Source: an uncultured Planctomycetaceae bacterium
GTDB taxonomy: Bacteria; Planctomycetota; Planctomycetia; Pirellulales; Pirellulaceae
DNA length: 7,274 nucleotides
NCBI GenBank assembly: GCA_903921945.1
Contig: CAIXSC010000203.1
Span: 1-7,274 of the forward strand
Reading direction: 5' to 3'
Below, one piece after another: positions 5,474 to 7,274 of the stretch. Position 1 is the stretch's first letter; every line of letters begins with the position of its first letter. The position numbers and the translations under genes were made by a program. Below the pieces are notes generated by a model. It saw nothing but the letters and a program-made list of their open reading frames with translations. It made no database searches and was not told the origin of the DNA.

Positions 5474-6871
5474 ATGACGCAGCGACAAGACGCGGTAGCG
5501 CGGCGAGTGAATCGGCGGCAGCGACGGTTCGTCGCTGGGGCTCGCCAGCTTTCCTTCGAGGGGTTGGAGGGACGGCAACTCATGGCAGGCAACGTGACGG
5601 CGGCGGTTCGCGGCCAAACGTTGGTGATCACCGGGGATGCCGCCGCGAACAACATCGCGATCGTCGCCACAGACAACGATCGCTACGCCGTCATTGGTAT
5701 CGATACGAACGTGAACCGGTCGGAAGACGCGTTCGTGACCACCCGAGCGATTCGCAATATCCAGGTTTCATTGAATGGTGGCGACGACGTGCTGCTGGCC
5801 ACCAGTGACGCGACGGGCCTCTCGGACGTGTTCTTCGACGCGTTTGAATTGGATCTGGCCGATCGCGACATCGATGCCGCGGCGTTGCAGGGCTTGATTG
5901 ACGATGTGAACCCGGCCGAGTCGTTTTCGGTGCCGGGCAACCTGACGATCCTCGGCGGGCAGGGTGGCGATGTCGTTGGTATTGTCGGCTCCGTCGGCGG
6001 CAATGTGCTGGCGCAGTTAAGCGATTTCGGCACCGACGCCGCGAATTTCTTCGCCATGGATGGACTGGCGCCGCCCGTCGACGAATTCAGTGTGGGTGGC
6101 GGAGTCTTGGTGACCGGTGGCGGGCAGAATGACTCGGTCGCGGTTGCAAACGCACGGATTCAAGGCCGACTGGCGGCTGAACTGGGAAATGGCGCGAATG
6201 TGTTTGTGACCGTTGCCAGCCAGGTCGGCACGACCTTCACGTATACCGGCGGGGCGGGAGCCGACATTGTGGCGACCGGCGACGTCGATGTGGGAAGCAG
6301 CATGGCCGTTGTGACGCGGGGCGGGAGCGACGAAGTCTACACGGCGATCGACACCGTCGGTGACACTCGAGTTGGCCGTTCTCTGAGCATCGACACGGGG
6401 CTTGGGGATGACACCGTTGGGGTGTCAGGAACGACGGAGTTCTCGGTGGTGGTGAACACTGGCGACGGCAACGACGAGATTTCGGTGATCGACACCATCG
6501 CCGGCGGAAACATCTCGATCATGGCCGGGGCTGGCAACGACTTGGTGGATGTCCAGAACATCGACGTGAATCGAGTCTTCCAGGCGGCCCTCGGACTCGG
6601 CAACGATGTGCTCACAGGTTCGATGTGGATCGTGAACCAGAGTGTTTACATTGACGGCGGCCCAGGCGACGACGACGTCACGCTCGAAGACCTGGCGGTC
6701 GAACAGGCGATCTCGGTGGTGCTCGGTTCTGGCAACGATAATTGCTCGATCATGACGAGCACCGCGCTATCGATTTTCGTCTCGGGCGGAGCAGGCACCG
6801 ACAATTCGGCAATTGATGACGAGACCCGGGATGTGGTCGCCAACATCTTCGAATCGTCGATCGAGCCGTAA
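5474..6871 (+). CDS. RTX-like repeat protein with LEPR-XLL-type N-terminus (predicted beta-solenoid)
   Basis: This 465-residue protein is predicted to be exported or surface-associated and to bind calcium. The N-terminus (1-26) is strongly basic and lacks a hydrophobic signal core. SFEGLEGRQLMAGNV (27-41) resembles the planctomycete LEPR-XLL motif found near the start of many large surface proteins. From about residue 100 to 447, motifs of the GGxGxDxU type recur: GGDD (102), GGQGGD (161), GGGQND (215), GGAGAD (259), GLGDD (309), GDGND (330), AGAGND (351), GLGND (374), GGPGDD (395), GSGND (418) and GGAGTD (438). In the second half the spacing is a regular 21-22 residues. Classical RTX arrays repeat every nine residues, so here there is one calcium-type turn per longer coil. 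An Ala/Asp-rich stretch (about 115-155) separates the first motif from the rest. No dockerin, PEP-CTERM or membrane anchor is present. The gene stands alone, with flanking non-coding DNA on both sides. A binding or structural role is likely; enzymatic function is not evident. Confidence 0.85.
   Translation: MTQRQDAVARRVNRRQRRFVAGARQLSFEGLEGRQLMAGNVTAAVRGQTLVITGDAAANNIAIVATDNDRYAVIGIDTNVNRSEDAFVTTRAIRNIQVSLNGGDDVLLATSDATGLSDVFFDAFELDLADRDIDAAALQGLIDDVNPAESFSVPGNLTILGGQGGDVVGIVGSVGGNVLAQLSDFGTDAANFFAMDGLAPPVDEFSVGGGVLVTGGGQNDSVAVANARIQGRLAAELGNGANVFVTVASQVGTTFTYTGGAGADIVATGDVDVGSSMAVVTRGGSDEVYTAIDTVGDTRVGRSLSIDTGLGDDTVGVSGTTEFSVVVNTGDGNDEISVIDTIAGGNISIMAGAGNDLVDVQNIDVNRVFQAALGLGNDVLTGSMWIVNQSVYIDGGPGDDDVTLEDLAVEQAISVVLGSGNDNCSIMTSTALSIFVSGGAGTDNSAIDDETRDVVANIFESSIEP
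5774..6814 (+). repeat. Degenerate ~66-bp coding repeats (22-residue solenoid turns)
   Basis: Within the gene, Gly/Asp-rich motifs recur about every 21-23 codons from roughly residue 215 onward. The most regular run begins near residues 308, 329, 351, 373, 395, 417 and 438. Each turn reads as two short hydrophobic strand segments followed by a Gly-x-Gly-x-Asp turn. DNA identity between turns is low, so these are old, diverged repeats rather than a recent expansion. Confidence 0.7.
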
Positions 6872-6984
6872 GCACGGAGTGGCCGTGACGGCACTGTCGT
6901 TGCAGACCTGTCGTGGCGGTCATTGCCTTAACGGATAGGCAGTGATGCATCCGCGATTGCGATGGGGAATGCGTGGTCGCGGAC

Positions 6985-7051
6985 TGACGATCGCGGATTC
7001 GCGGTAGGCGGATTCGCGGTCGCGGATTTGACGATCGCGGATTCGCGGTAG
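6985..7051. repeat. 23-bp direct repeat pair, 44 bp apart
   Basis: The 23-bp word at 6985-7007 recurs exactly at 7029-7051; its core is GATCGCGGATTCGCGG. A partial copy (GCGGATTCGCGGT) lies between them near 7008-7020, and GGTCGCGGA precedes both full copies (6975 and 7018). The block therefore looks like a decayed duplication of a roughly 44-bp unit rather than a coding sequence. Confidence 0.8.
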
Positions 7052-7061
7052 ACGGCCGCCA

Positions 7062-7229
7062 CGGTTGGCGTTTTCCATCCGGTTGACGTTTTTCAGCCGG
7101 TTAACGCTTTTCAATCGGCTGACGTTTCTTGGTCCGGATGAAGCTTCTTGAACCGGCTGAAGCTTCTTCAACCGGTTGACGCTGCGTCCGCCGGTTGGTG
7201 CTTCCTCAGCCGGTTGATGCTTCCTCACG
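7062..7229. repeat. Nine-unit 18-19-bp tandem repeat array with hairpin potential
   Basis: Units begin at 7062, 7080, 7098, 7116, 7135, 7154, 7173, 7192 and 7211, each starting CGG(T/C/A)T. The first three are 18 bp and the rest 19 bp. A typical unit is CGGCTGAAGCTTCTTCAAC. Because CCGG-TGA at a unit's start is complementary to TCA-CCGG at its end, each unit plus the next CCGG can fold into a hairpin; the best is 7153-7175 (ten-base arms, one mismatch, 3-nt loop). The change from 18 to 19 bp breaks any reading frame, so this is non-coding structure. Confidence 0.85.
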
Positions 7230-7274
7230 CAGATGACTCCACCGCTTCGGTTAAAGGCGTCCGGCGGGCGAGTC

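Larger units (their letters stand above)
6872..7274. other. Right-edge non-coding, repeat-rich region
   Basis: No convincing gene is present after the beta-solenoid stop codon. The reverse-strand open frame here crosses two unrelated repeat blocks and shifts frame relative to the repeat unit, so it is unlikely to be translated. Just after the stop, GTGGCCG-TGA-CGGCAC (6880-6895) could form a small bulged hairpin but lacks a T-tract. The rest is two repeat blocks, described separately, and an unremarkable last 45 bp. Confidence 0.6.

Noticed and set aside
5107..5676. Leftward 189-codon open frame across the intergenic gap
   Set aside because: It overlaps the start of the well-supported beta-solenoid gene, has an Arg/Ser/Pro-rich composition typical of antisense frames in GC-rich DNA, and matches no family.
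6920..7228. Leftward 102-codon open frame with NRLK-type repeats
   Set aside because: The repeat unit shifts from 18 to 19 bp, so the peptide repeat is lost midway; the frame also runs through an unrelated repeat block and has no ribosome site that I can see.
7062..7229. CRISPR array
   Set aside because: Units are contiguous at 18-19 bp with no unique spacers, and no cas genes are present; it is a tandem repeat.

Overview
This 7.3 kb GC-rich window most likely comes from a member of the Planctomycetota, probably of the Pirellulales type. Three things point there. There is a DUF1559 'prepilin-like' protein with an H-X9-DG C-terminus. A calcium-binding-repeat protein carries a degenerate LEPR-XLL-type motif near its N-terminus. 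A helix-turn-helix protein has a long acidic repeat region and a C-terminal membrane segment. All three architectures are typical of planctomycetes. No mobile element, CRISPR array, rRNA or tRNA was found.

Layout. Bases 1-599 hold no confident gene, but contain a 15-bp tandem repeat array (about 70-189). A DUF1559 pseudopilin-like gene runs leftward (1697 to 600). It is divergent from a small rightward gene, hemP (1939-2151). The hemP promoter is unusually legible: a TTGACT -35 and a TATACA -10 are separated by exactly 17 bp, and those 17 bp are a near-perfect palindrome resembling a Fur box. This indicates iron-controlled expression and moves the hemP start to the second ATG. Three leftward genes follow, listed in transcription order. 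The first is a small secreted protein (4959 to 4588). The second, 10 bp downstream, is an HTH/acidic-linker/transmembrane protein (4577 to 3270) whose Shine-Dalgarno sequence overlaps the preceding stop codon. The third is a coiled-coil, Gly/Ser-rich lipoprotein (3170 to 2337), reached after a 99-bp gap with a strong hairpin at the second gene's stop codon. A 514-bp non-coding gap then separates this cluster from a rightward gene (5474-6871) for a 465-residue protein with RTX-like Asp/Gly motifs every ~22 residues, predicted to form a beta-solenoid. The last 400 bp are non-coding and repeat-rich: a 23-bp direct repeat pair, then a nine-unit 18-19-bp tandem array whose units form hairpins.

How the parts may work together. 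Most products are predicted to be at or outside the membrane: pseudopilin-like, secreted, membrane-anchored, lipoprotein and surface-type. The secreted protein and the HTH/TM protein look translationally coupled and probably act together, but their function is not known to me. hemP is an orphan, with no haem receptor or TonB gene visible here. The best candidates for under-described biology are the coupled secreted-protein/membrane-tethered HTH pair, the Fur-type operator lying exactly in the hemP promoter spacer, and the hairpin-forming terminal repeat array.
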